Positions 1 to 8,073 of a stretch of DNA of 27,523 bases are shown here, one piece after another. The notes below the pieces were generated by a model. That model had not been told where the DNA came from. It searched no databases and was given only the letters and a program-made list of their open reading frames with translations. The DNA is taken from NCBI GenBank assembly GCA_002421985.1, contig DISF01000075.1, forward strand, positions 29,718 to 57,240. The letters are read 5' to 3'. A program made the translations under genes and the position numbers. Origin of the DNA: Roseovarius sp. UBA6217 (GTDB lineage Bacteria; Pseudomonadota; Alphaproteobacteria; Rhodobacterales; Rhodobacteraceae). Every line of letters begins with the position of its first letter. The stretch's first letter is position 1.

Positions 1-1967
1 TTCATCATCGAGGTAAGCTGATAGGCGGTGATCGCATCCATCACCCGGTCGCGATCCGACACGATGCGCGGGCCGCGCCCCTCGGGCAGATAGGCATCGT
101 TGCAATCCACGCAGGTCCGCGTGTCCTGCCGGTAGATCGTGCGGCCATAGCGGTCCTGCACCCGGTCAACAAGGCTCGGGCGCACCCGCTCGCCGCCATT
201 GGCGAACATCGCATAGGCCGCCACCATGTTGTAAAGCGTCGTCTCCTCCGACCCCAGCGAATTGGCCAGATAGGTGCCCATGTTCTCATAGACGCCGAAA
301 CGCTCGGCATAGCTTGCGACGATATCCATGCCGACCTCACGGGCAAGGCGGATGGTCATCAGGTTGCGCGATTGCTCGATCCCGGTGCGCAGCGGCGTCG
401 GCCCGTAGAACTTGTTGGACGAGTTGCGCGGCCGCCAAAGCCCCTGCGGCGTGTCGATCTCGATGGGGGCGTCGATGATGATCGTGGCGGGCGAATAGCC
501 GCTGTCGAGCGCTGCCGCATAGACGAAGGGCTTGAAGCTCGATCCCGGCTGGCGCATCGCCTGCGTGGCGCGGTTGAACACCGAATCCTGGTAGGAAAAC
601 CCGCCCTGCATGGCGATCACCCGGCCGGTATTGACATCCATCGCCATGAACCCGCCCTGCACCTCGGGCACCTGCCGCAGGCTCCAATGGGCGAATGTGC
701 CATCCTTGGTGACGGCGCGGACATGCACCACCTCGCCGCGGGCAAAGGTCTCGCCGAAATCGCCGGACAGCCATTTGATATCGCTGCGCGGCACCTCCTG
801 CACGCCCGCGATCCCCTCGATTCCGATGCGCATGGCCTGATCGCCGGTTTCCAGCACCACCGCCGGATACCACTGCCCGTCCAGGTCGATATCGCGCGCG
901 ATGCGCAACTCCGCCAGCGCCGCCTGCCAGTCGGCCTCGGCCCCGAGCGCCTCCTCGGGCAGCACCAGCCCGGTGCCGCGCCAGCGCCCCTGCCCGCGAT
1001 CATAGGCCTCGAGCTGGCGGCGCAGGGCGCGCGCGGCGACCTGCTGCATCTGCGGGTCGATCGTGGCGCGCACGGCCAAACCGCCGGCAAAGAACTCGGT
1101 CTCGCCGAACACCCCGCTCAACTGCCGCCGGATTTCATCGGTGAAATAGTCGCGCGGCGGCAACTCGGCGCTGAACGGTGCGAAATCGCCATTCTGGACC
1201 GAGCGCAGCGGCATGTCGCGCTCGGCGAGATAGGCCGCCTCGTCGAGATAGCCGTTCTCCCACATCTCGCGCAGCACGAAATTGCGGCGGGCAAGCAGAC
1301 GTTCGCGCTCGCGCACCGGGTGATAATCGCTCGGCGCCTTGGGCATGGAGGCCAGCATCGCCGCCTCGTGCGGCGCGAGATCGCGCAGCGACTTGTTGAA
1401 ATAGGTCTGCGCGGCGGCGGTCACACCATAGCTGTTCTGGCCAAGGAAAATCTCGTTGAGGTAAAGCTCGAGGATATCCTCCTTGCTCAGCGTCTCCTCG
1501 ATGCGGGTGGCAAGGATGATCTCCTTGATCTTGCGCTCCATCTGCCGGTCGCCCGAGAGCAGGAAATTCTTCATCACCTGCTGCGTGATGGTCGAGGCCC
1601 CGCGCACGCTTTGCCCGCGCGTTTGAACCGCCTCGTAAAGCGCTGCGGCAATGCCCATCGCATCAAATCCGCCGTGGCTATAGAAATTCTTGTCCTCGGC
1701 GCTGATGAAGGCCTGTTTTACCAGATCGGGGATATCCTCGGCGGGGGTGAACAGGCGGCGCTCGCGGGCGAACTCGTCGATGATGCGCCCCTCGGCGGAA
1801 TAGATCCGGCTGATCGTGGGGGGGGTGTAGGTGGCCAGGCTCTCGTGGCTCGGCAGGTCCTTGCCATAGATATGCAGCACCGCCCCGATGGACAGCCCGC
1901 AGATCATGACCAAGAGGGTCATCAGGCTGAACACGGTGCCCAGAAGGCTCAGAACAGGACGCAGCAC
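1..1967 (-). CDS. mrcA: Penicillin-binding protein 1A, bifunctional transglycosylase/transpeptidase (3' end beyond window)
   Basis: Inner-membrane enzyme that polymerises lipid II and cross-links peptidoglycan. The 655 codons visible encode a membrane anchor (about residues 8-32), then a GT51 transglycosylase domain with SAEDKNFYSHGG (89-100, catalytic Glu91), GASTITQQVMKN (123-134) and ELYLNEIFLG. An OB-like insert follows, then the transpeptidase domain with the SxxK motif SSFK (476-479, acylated Ser476) and SRN (533-535). The KTG motif and C-terminus lie beyond the left edge; family members are usually about 800-850 aa. The start is GTG at 1967, chosen because AAGGGAG (1974-1980) sits 6 nt upstream and no ATG is available nearby. 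A CVDC pair (619-622) lies between the SxN and the expected KTG motif. It is the last gene of the minus-strand block, 97 nt after amiC starts its neighbour's side, probably co-transcribed separately from its own GTG. Confidence 0.96.
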   Translation of the reverse strand, partial: MLRPVLSLLGTVFSLMTLLVMICGLSIGAVLHIYGKDLPSHESLATYTPPTISRIYSAEGRIIDEFARERRLFTPAEDIPDLVKQAFISAEDKNFYSHGGFDAMGIAAALYEAVQTRGQSVRGASTITQQVMKNFLLSGDRQMERKIKEIILATRIEETLSKEDILELYLNEIFLGQNSYGVTAAAQTYFNKSLRDLAPHEAAMLASMPKAPSDYHPVRERERLLARRNFVLREMWENGYLDEAAYLAERDMPLRSVQNGDFAPFSAELPPRDYFTDEIRRQLSGVFGETEFFAGGLAVRATIDPQMQQVAARALRRQLEAYDRGQGRWRGTGLVLPEEALGAEADWQAALAELRIARDIDLDGQWYPAVVLETGDQAMRIGIEGIAGVQEVPRSDIKWLSGDFGETFARGEVVHVRAVTKDGTFAHWSLRQVPEVQGGFMAMDVNTGRVIAMQGGFSYQDSVFNRATQAMRQPGSSFKPFVYAAALDSGYSPATIIIDAPIEIDTPQGLWRPRNSSNKFYGPTPLRTGIEQSRNLMTIRLAREVGMDIVASYAERFGVYENMGTYLANSLGSEETTLYNMVAAYAMFANGGERVRPSLVDRVQDRYGRTIYRQDTRTCVDCNDAYLPEGRGPRIVSDRDRVMDAITAYQLTSMM

Positions 1968-2064
1968 GGATCGCTCCCTTCAAGAGATGCGCCCGATATA
2001 GGGATGATCGGGGCCACGGTCAAAACCAAAGCCGGGGCACGGGGGCGGGTTTTCGCGCGCGCCC

Positions 2065-3297
2065 TCATTGCCGCGCCAGCCCTGCACGCGCGCGATCGGA
2101 CGCGTGCCACTGCTCCAGCCCCGCGCGCAGCGCCGCCACCAGCCCCGCGCGCCACTCCGGGTCACTCAGGTTGCGCCGGTCGCGCGCATCCGAGAGAAAC
2201 CCCGTCTCGACCAGAACCGAGGGGATATCGGCGGCCTTGAGCACGGAAAACCCGGCCCGGCGCAAGGGTCGGCCCAGAACCGGGATGCCGCGCGCGGCAA
2301 AACTTTCGAGCAGCGTGCCGGCCAGCGCCTCGGCGCGCGGCAGCGTCTCGAGCCGCGCCAGATCCATCAGCACACCGGCAATGACGTCGTCGCTGTCGCT
2401 CAGATCCACCCCCGCCAACAGGTCGGCGCGGTCGTGGCGCTCGGCCAGCGCCGCGCTTGCGGCATCCGAGGCGGTCTTTGACAGGGTATAGACAGACGCG
2501 CCCCGCGCGCGCGCATCCGACAGCGCATCGGCATGAAGCGAGATGAACACATCCGCCCCCACCTCATGCGCCAGCGCGACGCGGCGCTCGAGGCTGACAA
2601 ATTCGTCGCCCTCGCGCGTGAGCCACACCCGAAAGCCGCCCGCGCGCACAAGCGCGTCGCGCAATTCCCGCGCCAGCACCAGCATCAGCGTCTTCTCGTC
2701 AAGCCCCTCCACCTCGGCACCGGGGTCGATACCACCGTGGCCGGGGTCGATCATCACCCGCAGCACCCCATCCGCGTCACTCGGGACGACGGCGTCGGTA
2801 GCCGCAGGCGGGTCCGGGTCCCAGCCGGGGATGTCGGGCACACCCGCGGCGGCGGCAAAGCGCTCGGGCGCGCCGCGCCCCAGCCGCACCCGCAGCACCG
2901 CCGCGCCGCTCTCGGGATCGACCGTCAGCCCGGCCTCGTCGAGCGGGTATGGCCCGGCAAGATCCACCACCATCCGCGACCAGCCGGGCCGGATCTGCCC
3001 CATGCGCAGGCCGCGCACCCGCTCTGTCGCGACGATACCGGCGGCCTCAGCGCCGCGCCAGTCCACCTCGCGGAAATCGAGCACCAGACGCGGCGGCCCG
3101 TCAAGCGTGAACACCCGCCACGGCACCCCCTGCGACAGCGCGAGCCGCAGCACCACCCCGGCACCGTCGCGGGTGATCGTGCTCGCCCCTGCCTCAAACC
3201 GCGCCAGCGCGGAAAATCCCGCGCCCTCGGCCCGCGCCGCCCCTGCAAGGGCCAGCGCGACCAGCACGGCCAGCCCTGTCCGAACCAAACTGCTCAT
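2065..3297 (-). CDS. amiC: N-acetylmuramoyl-L-alanine amidase (AmiC type)
   Basis: Zinc amidase of the periplasm that removes stem peptides from glycan strands during cell separation. The 410-aa product has a signal peptide (about 1-23, ending ARA), an AMIN domain (about 28-140, septal targeting in the family), a Pro/Ala linker, and an Amidase_3 domain (about 180-395). Expected zinc ligands are His187 (DPGHGG), Glu201 (GLDEK) and His255 (SLHAD); the catalytic Glu is Glu364 in VETGFLSD. Start ATG 3297 is preceded by GGAG 8 nt upstream; a longer upstream reading in this frame lacks the signal peptide at its N-terminus and is rejected. It lies between rseP (123 nt upstream) and mrcA (97 nt downstream), all on the minus strand. 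The amiC-mrcA pair is common in Rhodobacteraceae, where I recall rne, not rseP, on the other side. Confidence 0.96.
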   Translation of the reverse strand: MSSLVRTGLAVLVALALAGAARAEGAGFSALARFEAGASTITRDGAGVVLRLALSQGVPWRVFTLDGPPRLVLDFREVDWRGAEAAGIVATERVRGLRMGQIRPGWSRMVVDLAGPYPLDEAGLTVDPESGAAVLRVRLGRGAPERFAAAAGVPDIPGWDPDPPAATDAVVPSDADGVLRVMIDPGHGGIDPGAEVEGLDEKTLMLVLARELRDALVRAGGFRVWLTREGDEFVSLERRVALAHEVGADVFISLHADALSDARARGASVYTLSKTASDAASAALAERHDRADLLAGVDLSDSDDVIAGVLMDLARLETLPRAEALAGTLLESFAARGIPVLGRPLRRAGFSVLKAADIPSVLVETGFLSDARDRRNLSDPEWRAGLVAALRAGLEQWHASDRARAGLARQ

Positions 3298-3336
3298 CCG
3301 CCGGTCTCCGGTCTCTGGACGCCACGATAGCGCCAA

Positions 3337-3363
3337 CGGGCGGCCCGCAACAGCCCCCGCCCG
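3337..3363. repeat. GC-rich inverted repeat between rseP and amiC
   Basis: Arms CGGGCGG (3337-3343) and CCGCCCG (3357-3363) are perfect complements around a 13-nt loop. In the minus-strand transcript it follows the 23-bp repeat and precedes amiC. There is no T-run after it, so it is not a canonical terminator; it might attenuate read-through from rseP. In such GC-rich DNA, chance is possible. Confidence 0.4.
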
Positions 3364-3366
3364 CAT

Positions 3367-3389
3367 TTCATCTTGCCATAAATACTCAA
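3367..3389 (-). repeat. 23-bp dispersed intergenic repeat, copy A
   Basis: Read on the minus strand it is TTGAGTATTT followed by ATGGCAAGATGAA. It matches copy B at 22551-22573 in 22 of 23 positions. It is AT-rich in a strongly GC-rich region and lies in the rseP-amiC spacer, about 70 nt upstream of amiC in the same orientation. I cannot assign a function. Confidence 0.8.
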
Positions 3390-3419
3390 ATCCCCCGCGC
3401 GCGACGGCCCGCGCCCGGA

Positions 3420-4772
3420 TCAGGGGCAGAACAGGTCGTTGAACACCGCAAACAGCATCAGCGACAGGATCAGCGTCAGCCCCACGCTCATCATCACCCG
3501 CAGCGCGCGCTCGCTCGGCGGGCGGCCCGCGACGGCCTCGTAGGCGTAAAACACCAGATGCCCGCCATCGAGCACCGGCACCGGGAAGAGATTGAGAAGC
3601 CCCACCGCCGTCGAGAGCACCGCGATGAACCAGATGAAGCTCTGCGCGCCCTGACTTGCCATCGCGCCCGAAACCTCGGCGATGCCGATGGGGCCGGACA
3701 TGTTGCAGGAGCTGATCGCCCCGGTAACCATGTGATACAGCCCCGAAAGCGAGCTTTCGATGATCGCCCAGGTCTGTGCCACAGCCTGGCCAAGCGCCTC
3801 GGCGGGCCCGAGCGCCACGGTCGCAGGCTCGAACGCCATCGCGCCCGCCACGCCGATCCGCCACTCGGTGCGAAAGCCGCCCCCGGGTTGCGGCTCGTCC
3901 ACCCGGCGCGGCACCAGCGTGAGGGCAAGCCTGCCCTCCTCGCCCGGCCGCCACACCTCGAGCGCCAGCGGCGCGCCGTTCGAGGTTTCGACGATCTCCC
4001 TCAACTGTGAAAAGGCCACCACCGGGCGGTCGTTCACGGCGGTAATCACGTCGCCCGCCTTGAGGCCCGCGTCAAACGCCGCCGATTGCGGCGACAGCCC
4101 CCCCACCAGCGGCGGCATGAGCTGCGGCCCCGGCACGCTCAGCCGCGCGCCCTCGCGCCGCACGGTGTAGTCAAGCAGCGGCGTGGCAGGCAGCGCGTCG
4201 AGGAAATCGTCATAGGCCTCGCCCGCCTCGCGGTCGGGCAGGGCCATGCCCGCGATGGCGAGGATCTCGTCGCCTTCGCGCAGCGCCACCCCCTCCACCG
4301 GCAGGGGCGTGAGCGCGCCCACGGTCAGCGGCTCGGCGGTCTTGCCGCCCGCCATCATCACGGCGGTGAAAATCACGATCGACAGGATGAAATTGAACAC
4401 CGGCCCCGCCGCCACCGTTGCCGTGCGCGCCCAGAGCGGCGCGCCGTGCATGGTCTGGCGCAGGCGTTCCTCGGGCATCGCGGCCATGGCGGCCCCGTCC
4501 TTGCCGCTCGCGGCATCGGCATCGCCCAGAAATTTCACATAGCCGCCAAAGGGCAGCGCCGCCAGTTGCCAGCGCGTGCCGTGCCGGTCGCGGCGCGAGA
4601 ACAGCACCGGGCCAAAGCCGAGCGAGAACACCTCGGCCTTGATCCCCGACCAGCGCCCGACGATGTAATGGCCGTATTCATGCACCGCCACGATCACCGA
4701 AAGCGCCACCACGAAGGCCAGTATCGTCATGAAAAGACTGCCGAATTGCGGCAGAAGCATACCCAGATCCAC
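3420..4772 (-). CDS. rseP: RIP metalloprotease RseP (site-2 protease)
   Basis: Intramembrane zinc protease that cleaves membrane-spanning substrates such as anti-sigma factors. The 450-aa protein has a first membrane segment carrying HEYGH (residues 31-35, zinc ligands and catalytic Glu32), a tandem PDZ region (a degenerate one at about 148-210 and a clearer one at about 222-290), and the second zinc-site motif NLFPVPVLDGGH (394-405, Asp402) in a C-terminal membrane segment, followed by a final helix (about 427-446). The start is GTG 4772, preceded by AGGGG 6 nt upstream and 3 nt after the dxr stop. ATG 4760, four codons in, is an alternative. It is the last gene of the pyrH-frr-uppS-cdsA-dxr-rseP operon. 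In many proteobacteria bamA follows; here amiC does. Confidence 0.96.
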   Translation of the reverse strand: MDLGMLLPQFGSLFMTILAFVVALSVIVAVHEYGHYIVGRWSGIKAEVFSLGFGPVLFSRRDRHGTRWQLAALPFGGYVKFLGDADAASGKDGAAMAAMPEERLRQTMHGAPLWARTATVAAGPVFNFILSIVIFTAVMMAGGKTAEPLTVGALTPLPVEGVALREGDEILAIAGMALPDREAGEAYDDFLDALPATPLLDYTVRREGARLSVPGPQLMPPLVGGLSPQSAAFDAGLKAGDVITAVNDRPVVAFSQLREIVETSNGAPLALEVWRPGEEGRLALTLVPRRVDEPQPGGGFRTEWRIGVAGAMAFEPATVALGPAEALGQAVAQTWAIIESSLSGLYHMVTGAISSCNMSGPIGIAEVSGAMASQGAQSFIWFIAVLSTAVGLLNLFPVPVLDGGHLVFYAYEAVAGRPPSERALRVMMSVGLTLILSLMLFAVFNDLFCP

Positions 4773-4775
4773 GCC

Positions 4776-5954
4776 TTACCCCTGTTGTTTGATGTCGCGC
4801 GCCACCGCGTCGGCGCACTCTCTTGCCAGATGGTCCACATGCGCCACCCGATCAAGGGTCAGATCGCCGCCCGCCGCATCCGGCCCCGCCAGCAGCCGCT
4901 CCAGCACCGCCTCCACCAGCGGTGCCATGTCCAGAAACCCGATCCGCCCGGCGATGAAATGATCGAGCGCGCGCTCCTTGGCGGCGTTGAAGATCGCGCC
5001 GGCCAGCCCGCCCTCCTCCATCACCACCCGCGCCAGCCGCAGCGCGGGCGCGCGGGCCTCGTCGGGGGCGCGGAATTCCAGCACCCCCGCGGCGGCGAGA
5101 TCAAGCGCCGCCACCGGCAGCGCGCGCCGCTCGGGCCAGTGCAGCGCATAGCCAATGGCATGGCGCATGTCGGGCGGGCCGACATGCGCCATCAGTGCGC
5201 CATCGTTGAAGCCCACCAGCGCATGCACCAGCGATTGCGGATGGATCAGCACCTCGATCTGCGCGGGCGTGAGGCCAAAGAATTCGCGCGCCTCGATCAT
5301 TTCCAGCGCCTTGTTGAACATCGAGGCCGAATCGATGGTGATACGCTGCCCCATGTCCCAGTTGGGATGCGATGAGGCCTCGGCCACCGTGGCCTGCGCC
5401 AGCCGCTCCAGCGGCCAGTCGCGGAACGCGCCGCCCGAGGCGGTGATGATGACGCGGGTGACGGTGCTCATCTCCTCGCCCACGAGGGCCTGGAAAATCG
5501 CCGAATGCTCGCTGTCTACGGGCAGGATGCGCGCACCTGACGCGCGGGCCGCCGCCATCACCAGCGGCCCGGCAGTGACCAGCGATTCCTTGTTGGCAAG
5601 CGCCAGCGTCGCGCCCTGTTCCAGCGCCGCCAGCCCCGGTGCCAGCCCCGCCGCGCCGACAATGGCCGACATCACCCAATCGGCGGGCCGCGCCGCCGCC
5701 TCGATCAGCGCCGCGCGCCCCGCCGCCGCCGCCACGCCCGATCCCGCCAGCGCCGCGCGCAGATCACCCAGCCGCGCGGCATCCGCCGTCACCGCCACAT
5801 CGGCGCGCAACTCCCGCGCATCGCGCGCCAGTTGCGCGATATTCGCGCCGCCGGTGAGCGCCACCACGTCATAGGCGTCGCGGTCACGCCGGATGAGGTC
5901 GATGGTGCTTTGCCCGACAGAGCCGGTCGCCCCGAGGATACTTATCCGCCGCAT
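4776..5954 (-). CDS. dxr: 1-deoxy-D-xylulose 5-phosphate reductoisomerase
   Basis: Second enzyme of the MEP isoprenoid pathway: NADPH-dependent rearrangement and reduction of DXP to 2-C-methyl-D-erythritol 4-phosphate in the cytoplasm. The 392-aa product is of normal family length. It shows the NADPH-binding GATGSVG (8-14), ANKES (120-124), the metal-binding DSEH (147-150: Asp147, Glu149) with Glu218 in NKALEMIEA, and the flexible-loop region SHPNWDMG (195-202). It starts with ATG 3 nt after the cdsA stop and ends 3 nt before the rseP GTG, so it is tightly embedded in the operon. Its product feeds UppS two genes upstream, which makes the undecaprenyl carrier used by MrcA. Confidence 0.97.
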   Translation of the reverse strand: MRRISILGATGSVGQSTIDLIRRDRDAYDVVALTGGANIAQLARDARELRADVAVTADAARLGDLRAALAGSGVAAAAGRAALIEAAARPADWVMSAIVGAAGLAPGLAALEQGATLALANKESLVTAGPLVMAAARASGARILPVDSEHSAIFQALVGEEMSTVTRVIITASGGAFRDWPLERLAQATVAEASSHPNWDMGQRITIDSASMFNKALEMIEAREFFGLTPAQIEVLIHPQSLVHALVGFNDGALMAHVGPPDMRHAIGYALHWPERRALPVAALDLAAAGVLEFRAPDEARAPALRLARVVMEEGGLAGAIFNAAKERALDHFIAGRIGFLDMAPLVEAVLERLLAGPDAAGGDLTLDRVAHVDHLARECADAVARDIKQQG

Positions 5955-5957
5955 CGC

Positions 5958-6725
5958 TCAGACCAGCCCGAACGCGCGCAAAAGGCCCACCGCCAGCGCC
6001 GCGCCCAGCATCGCGTCGAACCGGTCGAACACGCCGCCATGACCGGGGATGAGGTTTGAGCTGTCCTTCACGCCCTGCATCCGCTTGACCGCGCTTTCGG
6101 CGATATCTCCCATCTGCCCGGCAAAGCCCACGGCGACCGACAGCGCGATCAGCCCCGCGCCCGCGCCGAGCGGCCCGGCAAAGACCGCGCCCACAAGGCC
6201 CGCGCCGACCCATCCCGCCGCCGTGCCCGACCATGTTTTCTTCGGGCTGATGCGCGGCCAGAATTTCGGGCCGCCAAGCGCCTTGCCCGCGAAATAGCCC
6301 GCCACGTCCGACGCGATCACCACCAGCACCAGCCACAGCACCCACAAAAGCCCCGCATCGCTGCGCAACACGCCGATCACCCAGGCCCCGATGAGCGCCC
6401 AGAGCGCCAGCGCGGCAAAGGGCGCGCGCGCGCGCGGCACCGTCTCGGCCGCGACCAGCACCGCCGCCACCAACAGCGGCAGCACGAAAAGCCCCGGCAG
6501 CCACAGCGCCAGCGCCAGCGCCACGGCACCGGCGATCCCTGCGCGCTCCGGCGCGTTTGAGGCGAAAAGCCGCGCCGCCTCCCATGTCAGAAGCCCGCCC
6601 AGCACGCAGACCAGCGCGGCAAAGATCAGCCCCCCCGCCCAGATCGCGCCCGCGCCCACGGCAGCCATCGCCACGCCAGAGGCCGCGCGCGGGGCCAGAT
6701 CGGACCAGCGCGCCCCCGCGCTCAT
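5958..6725 (-). CDS. cdsA: Phosphatidate cytidylyltransferase (CDP-diglyceride synthase)
   Basis: Integral membrane enzyme converting phosphatidic acid and CTP to CDP-diacylglycerol, the precursor of all bacterial phospholipids. The 255-aa protein contains about seven hydrophobic segments and ends with the CDS signature at about 211-237, seen as SAVKRMQGVKD, then PGHGG and DRFD. Earlier conserved parts are SDVAGYFAGKALGG (139-152) and the basic stretch SPKKTWSG (160-167). The start ATG overlaps the uppS stop in an ATGA, so translation is probably coupled; dxr begins 3 nt after its stop. Confidence 0.96.
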   Translation of the reverse strand: MSAGARWSDLAPRAASGVAMAAVGAGAIWAGGLIFAALVCVLGGLLTWEAARLFASNAPERAGIAGAVALALALWLPGLFVLPLLVAAVLVAAETVPRARAPFAALALWALIGAWVIGVLRSDAGLLWVLWLVLVVIASDVAGYFAGKALGGPKFWPRISPKKTWSGTAAGWVGAGLVGAVFAGPLGAGAGLIALSVAVGFAGQMGDIAESAVKRMQGVKDSSNLIPGHGGVFDRFDAMLGAALAVGLLRAFGLV

Positions 6726-7447
6726 GCGCCCACCGCGCCGAAGCGGCGATCACGCGCGCCGTATTGCGCCAGCAGCCGGGCGAATATCTCGGGGGTGAAA
6801 TCGGGCCAGAGCGTGTCGATGAATTCGTATTCCGCATAGGCCGATTGCCAGAGCAGGAAATTCGAGATGCGCGCCTCACCGCTGGTGCGGATCACCAGAT
6901 CGGGATCGGGCAGCACGCGGGTATCAAGGTAACGCGGCAGGGTCTGCTCGTCCACCGTTTCGGGATCGAGCCGCCCTGCGGCCACATCGCACGCCAGAAG
7001 GCGCATGGCGCGCGCCACCTCGTCGCGACCGCCGTAATTGATCGCGATGGTGAGGTTGAGCCGCGTGCAATGCGCGGTTATTTCCTCGGCCTCGCTCATC
7101 AGCGCGCGCAGCCCCGGCTCCAGCCGAAAGCGGTCACCGATAAAGCGCACGCGCACATCCTCGCGCACGAATTCCTGCATTTCCTTCATGATATAGCGGC
7201 GAAAGAGGTTCATCAGCCCCGCCACCTCGGTCTGTGTGCGCTTCCAGTTCTCGGTGGAAAAGGCAAAAATCGTCAGATATTCCACCCCCAGATCGGGGCA
7301 GGCGGCGACAATCTCGCGCACCCGGCGCGCGCCCGCGTGATGACCGAAAAGCCGTGGCCGCCCGCGCTTCTGCGCCCAGCGGCCATTGCCATCCATGATG
7401 ATCGCCACATGGCGCGGCCCGCTTGTCAGGGCACCGGTTGCGGCCAT
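6722..7447 (-). CDS. uppS: Isoprenyl transferase / undecaprenyl-diphosphate synthase
   Basis: Soluble cis-prenyltransferase that extends farnesyl-PP with isopentenyl-PP to make the C55 carrier for cell wall and surface polysaccharides. The 241-aa product shows MDGNGRWA (18-25; Asp19 binds Mg-pyrophosphate), RLFGHHAG (32-39), FAFSTENWKR (61-70) and the C-terminal signature RTSGEARISNFLLWQ (187-201), with DTLWPDF (211-217). I chose the ATG at 7447 because AGGAGG lies exactly 5 nt upstream. An in-frame ATG at 7465, overlapping the frr stop as TGATG, would add six residues (MRQEAR) but has no such site. It overlaps cdsA by 4 nt. Confidence 0.96.
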   Translation of the reverse strand: MAATGALTSGPRHVAIIMDGNGRWAQKRGRPRLFGHHAGARRVREIVAACPDLGVEYLTIFAFSTENWKRTQTEVAGLMNLFRRYIMKEMQEFVREDVRVRFIGDRFRLEPGLRALMSEAEEITAHCTRLNLTIAINYGGRDEVARAMRLLACDVAAGRLDPETVDEQTLPRYLDTRVLPDPDLVIRTSGEARISNFLLWQSAYAEYEFIDTLWPDFTPEIFARLLAQYGARDRRFGAVGA

Positions 7448-7452
7448 GCGCG

Positions 7453-7458
7453 CCTCCT
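7453..7458 (-). promoter_or_regulatory. Ribosome binding site deciding the uppS start
   Basis: A perfect AGGAGG on the minus strand, 5 nt before ATG 7447. It falls inside the coding sequence that would be used if translation began at ATG 7465, so it favours the shorter UppS. Confidence 0.75.
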
Positions 7459-7464
7459 GTCTCA

Positions 7465-8028
7465 TCAGACCTGCATGATCTCGGCTTGCTTGTGCTCAAG
7501 CGCCTCATCGACCAGCTTGACGAATTTGTCGGTCAGCTCCTGCACCGCCGTTTCCCAGAATTTCTGGTCATCTTCTGACATGCCGTCGGCCTTGGCCTTC
7601 TTGATCTTGTCCATGCCGTCGCGGCGCACGTTGCGCACCGCCACGCGGGCGTGCTCGGCATAATGCGAGGCAACCTTGGTCAGCTCGCGGCGGCGCTCCT
7701 CGTTCAGTTCGGGGATGGGCAGCATGATGATCGGGCCGTTGGTCTGCGGGTTGATCCCGAGACCGCTTTCGCGGATCGCCTTTTCCACCTTGTTGACAAG
7801 GCTCTTGTCCCAGACATTGATCGTGACCATCCGCGGCTCGGGCACGTTGACGGTGCCCACCTGGTTGATCGGGGTCATCTGGCCATAGGCTTCGACCATC
7901 ACCGGCTCCAGCATCGAGGCCGAGGCACGGCCCGTGCGCAGCGAGGCGAATTCTGTCTTGAGCGCGGCCATCGCGCCCTGCATCCGGCGCTCGAGGTCGT
8001 CGAGGTCTATCTCTATGTCGTCGGCCAT
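7465..8028 (-). CDS. frr: Ribosome recycling factor
   Basis: Cytoplasmic factor that, with EF-G, splits post-termination ribosomes. The 187-aa product has the family features: ERRM near the N-terminus, LRTGRAS, the hinge-region PEPRMVTINVWDK, LPIPELNEERRRELTKVASHYAE, and the C-terminal helix ending KQAEIMQV. I prefer ATG 8028 (MADDIEIDLDDLERRM), which gives the usual family length; an in-frame ATG at 8040 would add MGTT, and neither has a strong Shine-Dalgarno site (a weak GGGA precedes 8028). It lies 45 nt after pyrH and its stop touches the alternative uppS start. Confidence 0.95.
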   Translation of the reverse strand: MADDIEIDLDDLERRMQGAMAALKTEFASLRTGRASASMLEPVMVEAYGQMTPINQVGTVNVPEPRMVTINVWDKSLVNKVEKAIRESGLGINPQTNGPIIMLPIPELNEERRRELTKVASHYAEHARVAVRNVRRDGMDKIKKAKADGMSEDDQKFWETAVQELTDKFVKLVDEALEHKQAEIMQV

Positions 8029-8073
8029 TGTCGTTCCCATGTCATTGTCGCGCGCTGTCGGCCCTGTTTAACC

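Noticed and set aside
372..2240. A 622-residue plus-strand open frame antisense to mrcA
   Set aside because: Its translation is rich in Arg, His, Ala and Gly with no family motif, and mrcA on the other strand has complete catalytic motifs. It is a mirror effect of GC-rich codon use.
4086..5375. A 429-residue plus-strand frame antisense to rseP and dxr
   Set aside because: It crosses two genuine genes, has no recognisable domain and a His/Arg-rich composition.
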